This document shows, piece by piece, positions 42,876 to 50,813 of a stretch of DNA of 64,000 bases; positions within the stretch are counted from its first letter, which is position 1, and every line of letters begins with the position of its first letter. The notes beneath the pieces were generated by a model. That model was not told the origin of the DNA, did no database searches, and saw only the letters and a program-made list of their open reading frames with translations. The position numbers and the translations under genes were made by a program. The stretch is from Polyangiaceae bacterium (GTDB lineage Bacteria > Myxococcota_A > Polyangia > Polyangiales > Polyangiaceae): positions 30,356-94,355 of the forward strand of contig JABFXY010000192.1 in assembly GCA_013361525.1 (NCBI GenBank). Reading direction: 5' to 3'.

Positions 42876-43448
42876 ATGGGCGATGGTGCACCGAGAGCGC
42901 TGATGATCGTGGCCGAAGGGTCCGAGGAGATGGAGGTCGTCATCACCGTCGACGTCCTCCGTCGCGGCGGTGTTCTGGTCGACGTCGCCGGGCTCGAAGG
43001 GCCGGGCCCGGTAACCTGCAGTCGCGGTGTGCGGATCCTGCCGGATATGGCGCTCGGCGACGCTACCGGCTCGTACGACGTGGTGATCCTGCCGGGGGGC
43101 CTGGGCGGCGTTCAGCGGCTCGCCGGCTCTGACGCAGTCGGCGAGCTCTTGCGTGCCCGCGAGAAGAGCGGTGAGCGTGTCGCTGCGATTTGCGCCGCGC
43201 CTGCGGCGCTCGCAAAACACGGAGTGTTCGGCGCCCGAACGATGACCTCACACCCCGCCGTGCACGACGTCGTCGCGGCGCACGGGAAGCTCGTGGCCGA
43301 TCGCGTGGTCGTCGACGGAACGCTCACGACGTCGCAAGGCCCGGGCAGCGCGTTCGAGTTTGCGCTCGCGCTGGTGCGCGATCTCGCCGGCCCAGAGAAA
43401 GCCGCGGAGATCACGCCTCCCATGATGTTGCCGAAGGCCGTTTCGTGA
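42876..43448 (+). CDS. DJ-1/PfpI family protein
   Basis: 190 residues from ATG 42876. The flavodoxin-like fold has the nucleophile elbow AAICAAPAAL with C106 and the acidic partner in EGSEEME (E17/E18). DJ-1 family members act as glyoxalases, deglycase-like or redox-sensing proteins; the sequence supports the YajL/DJ-1 branch more than the protease PfpI branch. It starts an operon: its stop overlaps the GTG of the fcl-like gene (GTGA). Confidence 0.85.
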   Translation: MGDGAPRALMIVAEGSEEMEVVITVDVLRRGGVLVDVAGLEGPGPVTCSRGVRILPDMALGDATGSYDVVILPGGLGGVQRLAGSDAVGELLRAREKSGERVAAICAAPAALAKHGVFGARTMTSHPAVHDVVAAHGKLVADRVVVDGTLTTSQGPGSAFEFALALVRDLAGPEKAAEITPPMMLPKAVS

Positions 43449-44395
43449 TCGATCGGTCGGCGCCCGTCTTCGTGGCAGGACACCGCGGGCTGGTCGGAAG
43501 CGCGATCGTCCGCAGGCTCCAGCGCGAGGGATTCGAGCGAATCGTCACACGATCGCGCGCGGACCTCGACCTCACCGACGCGGCCGCGGTCGAGCGCTTC
43601 TTCGCGAGCGAGCGACCGAGCGTCGTCGTGCTCGCCGCCGCGAAGGTCGGCGGCATCCTCGCGAACGACACCTATCCCGGGGCGTTCATCCGCGACAATC
43701 TGCTCATCCAGACCCACGTCATCGACGCGGCTCACCGACACGGCGCATCGAAGCTCCTCTTTCTCGGCAGCTCGTGCATCTATCCGAAGCTCGCGCCGCA
43801 GCCGATCCGTGAGGAGTACCTGCTCACCGGTCCGCTCGAACCGACCAACTCGGCGTACGCCGTCGCGAAGATTGCCGGCATCGAGATGTGCAGGAGCTAC
43901 GCGCGGCAGTACGGCTTTTGCGCCGTCAGCGCGATGCCGACGAACCTGTACGGCCCGAACGACAACTTCGATCTCGAGAACAGCCACGTGCTCCCCGCGC
44001 TCATTCGGAAGTTTCACGAGGCCAAGCTGCGCGGCGATCGAAGCGTCGTCGTCTGGGGTTCGGGCACCGTTCGAAGGGAGCTGCTCCACGTCGACGACCT
44101 CGCGGATGCCTGCCTTTTCCTGCTCGATCGGTACAGCTCGAGCGACCCGATCAACGTCGGGACGGGGCGCGACGTCACGATTGCCGAGCTCGCGGAGCTC
44201 GTGCGCAAGGCTGTCGGGTTCGAGGGCGACATCGAATACGATCGGTCGAAGCCGGACGGCACGCCGCGCAAGGTCCTCGACGTGTCGAAGATCGAAGCCC
44301 TCGGTTGGCGGTCGGCGATCGAGCTCGCGGACGGGATCGCGTCCGTCTACCGCTGGTACGGTGAGCAGCCGCTCGCGCGCGTGGAGGCGCGGTAG
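43445..44395 (+). CDS. fcl: GDP-L-fucose synthase (GDP-4-keto-6-deoxymannose epimerase/reductase)
   Basis: 316 residues from GTG 43445, overlapping the DJ-1 stop by 4 bases. The extended-SDR features are VAGHRGLVGSAIVRR (NADPH site, about 10-24), LGSSCIYP (S109/S110) and the Y138-x3-K142 pair in NSAYAVAKIAG. The fucose-synthase-specific MPTNLYGPNDNFD and RRELLHVDDLADAC segments are present. It converts GDP-4-keto-6-deoxymannose to GDP-L-fucose for surface polysaccharide. The companion GDP-mannose dehydratase is not in the window; an FMN reductase follows by 3 bases. Confidence 0.9.
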   Translation: MIDRSAPVFVAGHRGLVGSAIVRRLQREGFERIVTRSRADLDLTDAAAVERFFASERPSVVVLAAAKVGGILANDTYPGAFIRDNLLIQTHVIDAAHRHGASKLLFLGSSCIYPKLAPQPIREEYLLTGPLEPTNSAYAVAKIAGIEMCRSYARQYGFCAVSAMPTNLYGPNDNFDLENSHVLPALIRKFHEAKLRGDRSVVVWGSGTVRRELLHVDDLADACLFLLDRYSSSDPINVGTGRDVTIAELAELVRKAVGFEGDIEYDRSKPDGTPRKVLDVSKIEALGWRSAIELADGIASVYRWYGEQPLARVEAR

Positions 44396-44398
44396 AGC

Positions 44399-45031
44399 AT
44401 GGGTGACGCGAGCGACACGTTGCCGAAAGCGCCCGGTTCGCGACGAGGCGGAGCCGGTATCCAAGCGCCGATCACGGTCGTCGGTTTCGGCGGTACGTTG
44501 AATCCGACGTCGACGACGCTCGTTGCGCTCCGTCGTGTCCTGTCGGCGGCCAGCGAGCTCGGGGCGCGCACGGAGCTCATCGATGCCGGTACCCTCTCGC
44601 TGCCGATGTACGACTGGGGCGCGCCCTCGACGCCCGAGGTCGAGCGCTTCGCGGACGCGTTCCACGCGGCGGATGCCCTGGTCTGGGCGAGCCCGCTCTA
44701 TCACGGCACGATCAGCGGTCTGTTCAAGAACGCCATCGATTGGCTCGAAATCCTCGCGGACCGTTCGCCTCCGTACCTCTCGGACAAACCGGTCGGCCTC
44801 ATCGGGATCGCGGGCGGAGCGCAGTCGCTCCAAGCGATCACCAGCATGGAGCAGATCGTTCGAAGCTTGCGAGGCTGGACGGTCCCGCTGGTCGTGCCGA
44901 TCAACCGCGCCTCCGAGGTCTTCGACAAAATGAACGGGGGCCTCCGGGACGTGCGCGTCGACGAGCAGCTGCATGCGCTCGGGACGGAGCTCGTCCGGGC
45001 GGCGCACATGTTTCGGCGCGCCCGGGGCTGA
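44399..45031 (+). CDS. NADPH-dependent FMN reductase family protein
   Basis: 210 residues from ATG 44399. After a 22-residue leader comes the flavodoxin-like fold: VVGFGGTLNPTS (phosphate loop), DALVWASPLYHGTISGLFKNAIDWLE (the FMN ring-binding loop of SsuE/ArsH-type reductases) and VGLIGIAGGAQSLQA. It reduces flavin or quinone substrates with NAD(P)H. Spaced 3 bases after the fcl gene and on the same strand, so it belongs to that transcript, although its link to fucose synthesis is not evident. Confidence 0.85.
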   Translation: MGDASDTLPKAPGSRRGGAGIQAPITVVGFGGTLNPTSTTLVALRRVLSAASELGARTELIDAGTLSLPMYDWGAPSTPEVERFADAFHAADALVWASPLYHGTISGLFKNAIDWLEILADRSPPYLSDKPVGLIGIAGGAQSLQAITSMEQIVRSLRGWTVPLVVPINRASEVFDKMNGGLRDVRVDEQLHALGTELVRAAHMFRRARG

Positions 45032-45111
45032 GCGGAATCGACGGCGGTCATCGGCACCCGCAAGCTCGCGCTGGGCACGTGTGGCTCGGCCGCCCTATCC
45101 TCCGCCAATCG

Positions 45112-46215
45112 ATGAGCGTGGCGCTCCATTTCGAGCACGTGGGCAAGCGTTACGGCGAGACGATCGTCCTGTCGGACGTGGATTTCCGAACCGAGCCCGG
45201 CGAGCTCGTGGTGCTCGTCGGCCCGAGCGGCTGCGGGAAATCGACGTTGATGCGCCTCGTCGCCGGTCTCGAGACGCTCTCGGAAGGGACGATCCGCGCG
45301 GGTGATCGCGTCTTGAACGACGTGCCGCCGCAGGACCGCGGGGTCGGCATGGTGTTTCAGAGCTACGCGCTCTACCCGCACCTCACCGTGCGCGAGAACC
45401 TCGCGTTCCCGCTCTTCGTCAAAAAGGTGTCCCCCGAAACGCGTGCGCGTGAGGTCGAGCGCGTCGCCGAAATGTTGTCGCTCGGGCCGCTGCTGGATCG
45501 GCTGCCGAAGCAGCTCTCGGGCGGGCAGCGACAGCGCGTCGCGATCGGCCGCTGCCTCGTACGAAAGCCCGACATTTACTGCTTCGACGAGCCGCTCTCG
45601 AACTTGGACGCGGCGCTGCGCTCGCAGATCCGCGTCGAGCTGAAGGCGCTGCAGCGCGAGCTCGGCAAGACGACCATCTACGTCACCCACGACCAGGTCG
45701 AGGCGATGACGATGGCGGACCGGATCGTCGTCCTCCACCGCGGCGTGGTCCAACAAGTCGGCTCACCCGAAGAGCTCTACCTGCGGCCGCACAACCGATT
45801 CGTCGCGCGCTTCATCGGTACGCCTGCGATGAACCTCGTCGCAGGTGGGTTACGCGAAGGCCGCTTCGAAGGAGGCCCGATCCGCGCCGCCGTCAGCGTG
45901 GGGACGTCGGTCGAGCGCGTTCTTCTCGGCGCTCGTCCCGAGCACGTCCGCGTTCATCCCGAAGGCAAAGTCGAGGCGCGCGTCCGCGGCATCGAGCCTG
46001 TCGGTGAGGCGGGGTATCTCCATCTCGCGGTCGAAGGGATCTCGCTCGATACCGGCGCGGCGACGTCCGGCAGCACACCGAAGCCGGGCCTGCTGTGCGC
46101 GAGCGTGGCGGGGCGCGACGCGTTCGGCTACCGCGAGGGCGAGACGGTTCGGTTCGATCTCGTGGACGAGCGGCTCGTCATCTTCGACGCCGTCTCCGGA
46201 GATCGCATTGGCTGA
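45112..46215 (+). CDS. ABC importer ATP-binding protein (MalK/UgpC type)
   Basis: 367 residues from ATG 45112. Walker A GPSGCGKST (37-45), Q-loop FQSYALYPHLTV, signature LSGGQRQR (135-142), Walker B IYCFDEPLSNLDA (155-167) and the switch His in YVTHDQVEAM are all present. The C-terminal regulatory region (about 240-367) is of the MalK-like TOBE type. It powers import of a sugar or sugar phosphate with the two permease genes that follow. Its stop (46213-46215) lies inside the next gene, whose TTG start is at 46208. Confidence 0.95.
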   Translation: MSVALHFEHVGKRYGETIVLSDVDFRTEPGELVVLVGPSGCGKSTLMRLVAGLETLSEGTIRAGDRVLNDVPPQDRGVGMVFQSYALYPHLTVRENLAFPLFVKKVSPETRAREVERVAEMLSLGPLLDRLPKQLSGGQRQRVAIGRCLVRKPDIYCFDEPLSNLDAALRSQIRVELKALQRELGKTTIYVTHDQVEAMTMADRIVVLHRGVVQQVGSPEELYLRPHNRFVARFIGTPAMNLVAGGLREGRFEGGPIRAAVSVGTSVERVLLGARPEHVRVHPEGKVEARVRGIEPVGEAGYLHLAVEGISLDTGAATSGSTPKPGLLCASVAGRDAFGYREGETVRFDLVDERLVIFDAVSGDRIG

Positions 46216-48502
46216 AGGCGCTTCGGCGAGCGGAGGCGTGCGCGACCCGAAGCGGTCGCGCGTCTTCTTGTGGGTGCTCGCGATCGCCGCGCTCCTCGCG
46301 ATCGCGTTCCGTCCGATCGTGACCCTCACGTCGCCGAGGCCGCCCGGCACACGGCTCGTCTTGTGGCATTCGCAGCGCGGCGCCGAAAAGGACGTCCTCG
46401 AAGCGCTCATCCGGACCTTCAACACCGCGCACGCGGGTGAGCTCTACGTCGAGCCGCTGAGCGTCCCCGACGGATCCTTCAAGGACAAGATTCTCCGCAC
46501 GGTTCCGCGTGGTGGCGGGCCGGACGTCTTCATTCGGCCGCACAACGAGCTCGGCGAGCTCGTACGCGAGAAGACCGTGCGCCCGGTCGGCGTGGGCGCG
46601 TTGCCGTTCGAAGACGGCGCGTATCTGCCTGGCCTCGTCGACAGCGTGACGTTGGGCGGCGAGCGCTACGGCGCGCCGCTCACGTACAAAGCGCTGCTGC
46701 TTTTCTACAACAAAGAGCTCCTCCCCGACGGGCCGCCGTCATCCATCGAAGGGCTCGTCGCGAAGACATCGTCCTTGCCCGAGGGCGCGTACCCGCTCGC
46801 GATCGAAGCGAACCTCTTCTACTTCCACGCGCCCTTTTTCCTCGCGTACGGCGGTCGCGTCTTCGACAAAGACGGCGAGCACTTCACCGTGTTCGAACGG
46901 CCCGGCGCGGACTCGTTCCATGTGCCGAACGAGCTGCGGCAGAAGGGCGCGATCCCGCCGGAGCCGAGCTACAACGAGATGGTCCGCTTGTTCGAGGCGG
47001 GCCAGGCCGCGGCGATCATTTGCGGACCTTGGTACACGCCGGCCGGTGACATCGCCAAACGCGGCGCGTGGGACGTTGCGCCGCTTCCGAGCTTGCGCGG
47101 GCGCCCGATGGGCTCGTTCGTCACGGTCGAGACGGCTTTCGTCTCGGCGAGCACGCACCACCCTTCCGATGCAGAGACGCTCGTGCGCTTTCTCGGCGGC
47201 CCTGAGGCCGAGGCGGCGCGCCTGTCGAAGCTCTCTCTGCCACCCGTCGAGAGCGCGCTCTACCAACGAGACGGCTCGCACGAACAACCATCGGCGTTCG
47301 CCGACAAGCTCGCCGACGCCGAGCGTCGCTCGCTCGAGCACGGACAGGTCACGCCGAGCTCGGTGAAGATGGGTGCGGTTTGGCGCCCGGCCGACGACGT
47401 ATTGAAGGCGAGCGTCGCCGGTCGCGACGTCGAGGCCGCGCTCGACGACGGTCGATACACGCTCGATCGGGTCGAGACGAACATCGCGCCCGCGGGCAGC
47501 CCGCGCGTCGCCGGCGCAATCTTCGTCGCGTTGCTCGTCGCCGGCATGGTGCTCGTCGTGCGCCAGGTGCGCGCGGATATCGGCTCGCCTGAGGCCGCGC
47601 GCGCGCGCCTCGTCGGCTCGTGGGGCAGGGCCGCTCTCGGCTATCTCGTGCCGGGTGTCGTCGCGACGATCGTGCTCGTCTTCGTCCCCGCGATCGCCGC
47701 GGCGATCATGAGCCTCTTCGAATACGACGCGGGTCGCTTCGTCTTCGTCGGCCTCGAGAACTTCCAGTCGATCCTCGTGCCGCCGGCGGAGCGCGCGTTC
47801 GAGGCGCGCTCTTTCTATTTCGCGCTCGCGGTGACGATCGCGTGGACCCTCCTCAACGTCGTGCTCCACGTGTCGATCGGCGTCTTCTTGGCGCTCCTCA
47901 TCCGGCCGGCATGGGTACGCTTCAGGACCGGGTATCGGCTCCTCTTGATCTTGCCGTGGGCGATCCCGAACTACATCACGGCGCTCATGTGGAAGGGCAT
48001 GTTCAACGCCCAAGTCGGTGCCATCAACGCGCTCTTGTCGCCCTTCGGTTTCGAGGGCTACGCCTGGTTCGACAAGTTCCACACCGCGTTCTTCGCGAAC
48101 CTCGTCACGAACACCTGGCTCGGCTTCCCGTTCATGATGGTCGTCACGCTCGGCGCGCTCACGTCGCTTCCAAAAGAGGTCGAGGAGGCGTCGATCCTCG
48201 ACGGCGCATCACGCTGGCAGCGCTTGTTCCACATCGTGCTTCCGCACATCAGGCCCGCCCTTTTGCCGTCGGTGATCCTCGGCAGCGTGTGGACCTTCAA
48301 CATGTTCAACGTCGTCTACCTGGTGAGCGGCGGCGAGCCGGGCTCCCAGACCGACATCCTGGTGTCGGAGGCGTACCGTTGGGCCTTCGAACGAGGCCAA
48401 CGTTACGGCTACGCGGCGGCCTATTCGGTGCTCATCTTCGCGTTCCTCGTCCTGTACGGGCGCGCGACCCGCCGCGTGGTGAAGGAGGAGGAGGTCGCGT
48501 GA
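46208..48502 (+). CDS. Fused extracellular solute-binding protein and MalF-type permease
   Basis: 764 residues from TTG 46208; GGAGA lies 5 bases upstream and the start overlaps the ATPase gene. Residues about 12-35 form a signal anchor. Then comes a periplasmic binding-protein domain of about 400 residues (LVLWHSQRGAEKDVLEALIRTF, SPNELGELVREK-like hinge, AIEANLFYFHAPFFLAYGG) like the maltose/glycerol-phosphate receptors. From about 434 the chain re-enters the membrane, and from about 477 it is a six-helix MalF-like permease with the EAA loop EEASILDGASRWQRLFHIVLP. The usual two proteins are joined, so the receptor is permanently tethered to the channel. Confidence 0.9.
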   Translation: MAEGASASGGVRDPKRSRVFLWVLAIAALLAIAFRPIVTLTSPRPPGTRLVLWHSQRGAEKDVLEALIRTFNTAHAGELYVEPLSVPDGSFKDKILRTVPRGGGPDVFIRPHNELGELVREKTVRPVGVGALPFEDGAYLPGLVDSVTLGGERYGAPLTYKALLLFYNKELLPDGPPSSIEGLVAKTSSLPEGAYPLAIEANLFYFHAPFFLAYGGRVFDKDGEHFTVFERPGADSFHVPNELRQKGAIPPEPSYNEMVRLFEAGQAAAIICGPWYTPAGDIAKRGAWDVAPLPSLRGRPMGSFVTVETAFVSASTHHPSDAETLVRFLGGPEAEAARLSKLSLPPVESALYQRDGSHEQPSAFADKLADAERRSLEHGQVTPSSVKMGAVWRPADDVLKASVAGRDVEAALDDGRYTLDRVETNIAPAGSPRVAGAIFVALLVAGMVLVVRQVRADIGSPEAARARLVGSWGRAALGYLVPGVVATIVLVFVPAIAAAIMSLFEYDAGRFVFVGLENFQSILVPPAERAFEARSFYFALAVTIAWTLLNVVLHVSIGVFLALLIRPAWVRFRTGYRLLLILPWAIPNYITALMWKGMFNAQVGAINALLSPFGFEGYAWFDKFHTAFFANLVTNTWLGFPFMMVVTLGALTSLPKEVEEASILDGASRWQRLFHIVLPHIRPALLPSVILGSVWTFNMFNVVYLVSGGEPGSQTDILVSEAYRWAFERGQRYGYAAAYSVLIFAFLVLYGRATRRVVKEEEVA

Positions 48503-49353
48503 AAGAAGGCCGGCGTTGGCTCGAGATCGCGGGCGTGCACCTCGTGCTGCTCGTCGCGTCGGCGGCCGTCCTATACCCGGTGTTGTGGGTCGTGCGCCTC
48601 GCCGTCTCGCCGACGGGCCGCTTGACCGAGGCCGGCGCCCTGCCGATCCCGAAGGAATTCTCGCTGCAGAACCTCTCCGACTTCATCTTCGCGAGGGACT
48701 TCTACGGCCGGCCGATCTTCTTCATCCAGCTCGGCAACTCGCTGCTCGTGAGCGGCGCCGCCACCATCGTCGGCCTGTTGTTTGCGCTCTCCGCCGCGTA
48801 CGGCTTCTCGCGCTTCGCGTTCCCGCTGCGGCGCGCAGGGATGCGAACGATGCTCGTGTCGCAGATGTTTCCGGCGGTGGTGACGGCCGTGCCGCTGCTG
48901 TTTCTCCTCGACGCGCTCGGGCTGTTCGGAACGACCGCGGGGCTCGTCCTCATCTACGCGACGACGTCCGTCCCGTTCAGCATCTGGATGCTCAAGGGCT
49001 ACTTCGACGTCATCCCGAAAGACCTCGACGAGTCGGCGAGGCTCGACGGTGCGAGCGCTTGGATCGTCTTCACGCGGATCCTCCTGCCGCTCGTGCGACC
49101 GGGCATCGGGCTCACCGCGCTCTTCTCGTTCATGAGCGCGTACAACGAGTTCATCATGGCGTCGGTCTTCCTCGACGACGTGACCGCCTACACGCTGCCG
49201 GTCACGCTCCAACAATCGGTCGGCGGGTTCGATCCGAACTGGGGTCTTTTCGCGGCCGGATCGCTGGTGCTCAGCATTCCGGTGGTCCTGGTCTTCTTCT
49301 TCGTTCAGAAGCAGATGGTCGAGGGCATGACTGCGGGCGCGGTCAAAGGCTGA
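48499..49353 (+). CDS. ABC importer permease (MalG type)
   Basis: 284 residues from GTG 48499, overlapping the upstream stop by 4 bases (GTGA), with GGAGGAGGAGG close upstream. Six predicted transmembrane helices surround the EAA loop DESARLDGASAWIVFTRILLP that docks to the ATPase. With the fused receptor/MalF protein and the ATPase it completes an importer of the carbohydrate uptake-1 family; the solute (maltose-like, trehalose or other) cannot be told. Confidence 0.95.
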   Translation: MKEGRRWLEIAGVHLVLLVASAAVLYPVLWVVRLAVSPTGRLTEAGALPIPKEFSLQNLSDFIFARDFYGRPIFFIQLGNSLLVSGAATIVGLLFALSAAYGFSRFAFPLRRAGMRTMLVSQMFPAVVTAVPLLFLLDALGLFGTTAGLVLIYATTSVPFSIWMLKGYFDVIPKDLDESARLDGASAWIVFTRILLPLVRPGIGLTALFSFMSAYNEFIMASVFLDDVTAYTLPVTLQQSVGGFDPNWGLFAAGSLVLSIPVVLVFFFVQKQMVEGMTAGAVKG

Positions 49354-49706
49354 GTCGCCCGCTGCAAATGTGACGTTATCGTCATCGGCGCGATGGCTGC
49401 GCCGGCGGCGCGCCTTAGACGTCGCCGGAGGGCGTCAGCCGACAGGGTCGAGCCAACAATTTCGATTCTGGTACGGACGTTCCGGATCGGGGCCGCCGCC
49501 GTTGTCCGTTTGGTGCGGCGCGAAACATCCGGGCCGTTCGCGCCCCCAATGTGTGCTTGCAAACGCCGCGTGGGACGACCATAGCTGCCTGAAAGGCTGA
49601 ATTCTTTCCGCGCCGTCGACGCTGGACAACCCGTGGCGAGGCGAACGGCAAGTACAATTCGCGACGGCGCGGTCCACGCTCGATCGCTCCGCGACTGGGC
49701 TTCTCG
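49354..49706. other. Noncoding region between ABC importer and RND adaptor
   Basis: 353 bases with no supported gene. It starts with the small palindrome TGACG-TTAT-CGTCA (49371-49384), a possible weak terminator for the ABC operon. A -10-like TACAAT lies at 49653-49658, which may belong to the RND operon promoter; no matching -35 at 17 bases. Nothing else recognised. Confidence 0.5.
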
Positions 49707-50813
49707 ATGACAAATCCTCAGAACCGCTCCATCGGCGCGCGACTCGGGCGAGCACTGGTCGCCGTCGGCCTCGTCGGTTTGACGGTGGGCGGTGTGATGC
49801 TCATCAAGCCTTGGCAGGCTTCTTCGTCGACGGCGGCGACCGCCACCGCCGCCCCGAAGTCCGGCCCCCAAGAGATTGGCGCCGACGCGTTGAAGCTCAA
49901 GGGCCGAAGCGCGGACACGACCGTGACCGCGGTCGGGACGCTCCTCGCGAACGAGTCGGTGTCGATCGCTTCGGAGGTGTCGCGCCGGGTCACCAAGATT
50001 CGCTTCGAGGACGGCGCGAGCGTGAAGAAGGGCGACGTCCTCTTCGAGCTCGACGCCGCGGATCTCCGCGCGAGGGCGAGCGAGCTCTCGGTGCGACGAA
50101 AGCTCCTCGCGCTGACCGAACAGCGCCAGAAGAAGCTCGCCGCCGAGGGACTCGCCCCTCAGTCCGAATACGACCGCGCGAAGTCGGAGCTGGATCTCCT
50201 CGATGCAGAGTCCGGCACGCTCTACGTCGATATCGCGAAGGCGACCATCAAGGCGCCGTTCGACGGCAAGCTCGGCCTGCGCAACGTGAGCGTCGGCGCG
50301 ATGGTCTCCGCGGGCAGCCCGCTCGTCACGCTCCAGGACACGAGCCGGCTGAAGGTCGACTTCACGATCCCGGAGCGCTACGCCGCCGCTGCGAAAGAAG
50401 GGGCGCGCTTCAGCTTCCACATCGAAGGAAGCGCGACGAAATTCGAGGGCACCGTGCTCGCGACCGAGCCCGTCGTCGATGAAGGCACGCGCAGCCTGAA
50501 GCTCCGCGGCCTCTCCGACCCGACAACGGAGAAGCTGGTGCCCGGCGGTTTCGTCTCCGTCGAGCTCGCCCTCACGACGCAAGGTGGTGCGCTGTTCGTC
50601 CCGACCGAGGCGGTCATCCCGTCCCTCGGCGGACATGCCGTGTATCGCGTCGAAGATGGCGCCGCGAAGCTCGTCGAAGTCCAGCTCGGGTTGCGCACCG
50701 ATCGAGAGGTTCAAGTGACGAAGGGGCTCGCCGAGGGTGACACGGTCCTCACCTCGAACCTCCTTCGCCTTCGGCCCGGCGCGAAAGTGAAGCTCGCCAA
50801 GGTCGACGAATGA
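49707..50813 (+). CDS. RND efflux periplasmic adaptor (HlyD/AcrA family)
   Basis: 368 residues from ATG 49707. A single N-terminal membrane anchor (VAVGLVGLTVGGVMLI) precedes a coiled-coil hairpin with RASELSVRRKLLALTEQRQKKLAAEG, a lipoyl-like domain (IKAPFDGKLGLRNVSVGAMVSAGSPLVTLQ) and a barrel domain. It joins the inner-membrane pump at 50810 to an outer-membrane channel; no channel gene is nearby. Its stop overlaps the pump start (ATGA). Confidence 0.95.
   Translation: MTNPQNRSIGARLGRALVAVGLVGLTVGGVMLIKPWQASSSTAATATAAPKSGPQEIGADALKLKGRSADTTVTAVGTLLANESVSIASEVSRRVTKIRFEDGASVKKGDVLFELDAADLRARASELSVRRKLLALTEQRQKKLAAEGLAPQSEYDRAKSELDLLDAESGTLYVDIAKATIKAPFDGKLGLRNVSVGAMVSAGSPLVTLQDTSRLKVDFTIPERYAAAAKEGARFSFHIEGSATKFEGTVLATEPVVDEGTRSLKLRGLSDPTTEKLVPGGFVSVELALTTQGGALFVPTEAVIPSLGGHAVYRVEDGAAKLVEVQLGLRTDREVQVTKGLAEGDTVLTSNLLRLRPGAKVKLAKVDE

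Noticed and set aside
43112..45007. Minus-strand open frame of 631 codons
   Set aside because: Antisense to the DJ-1, fcl and FMN reductase genes, which are clearly real and contiguous.
46739..48082. Minus-strand open frame of 447 codons in the ABC importer
   Set aside because: Arg/Glu/Asp-rich composition typical of antisense frames; no start site or motif.
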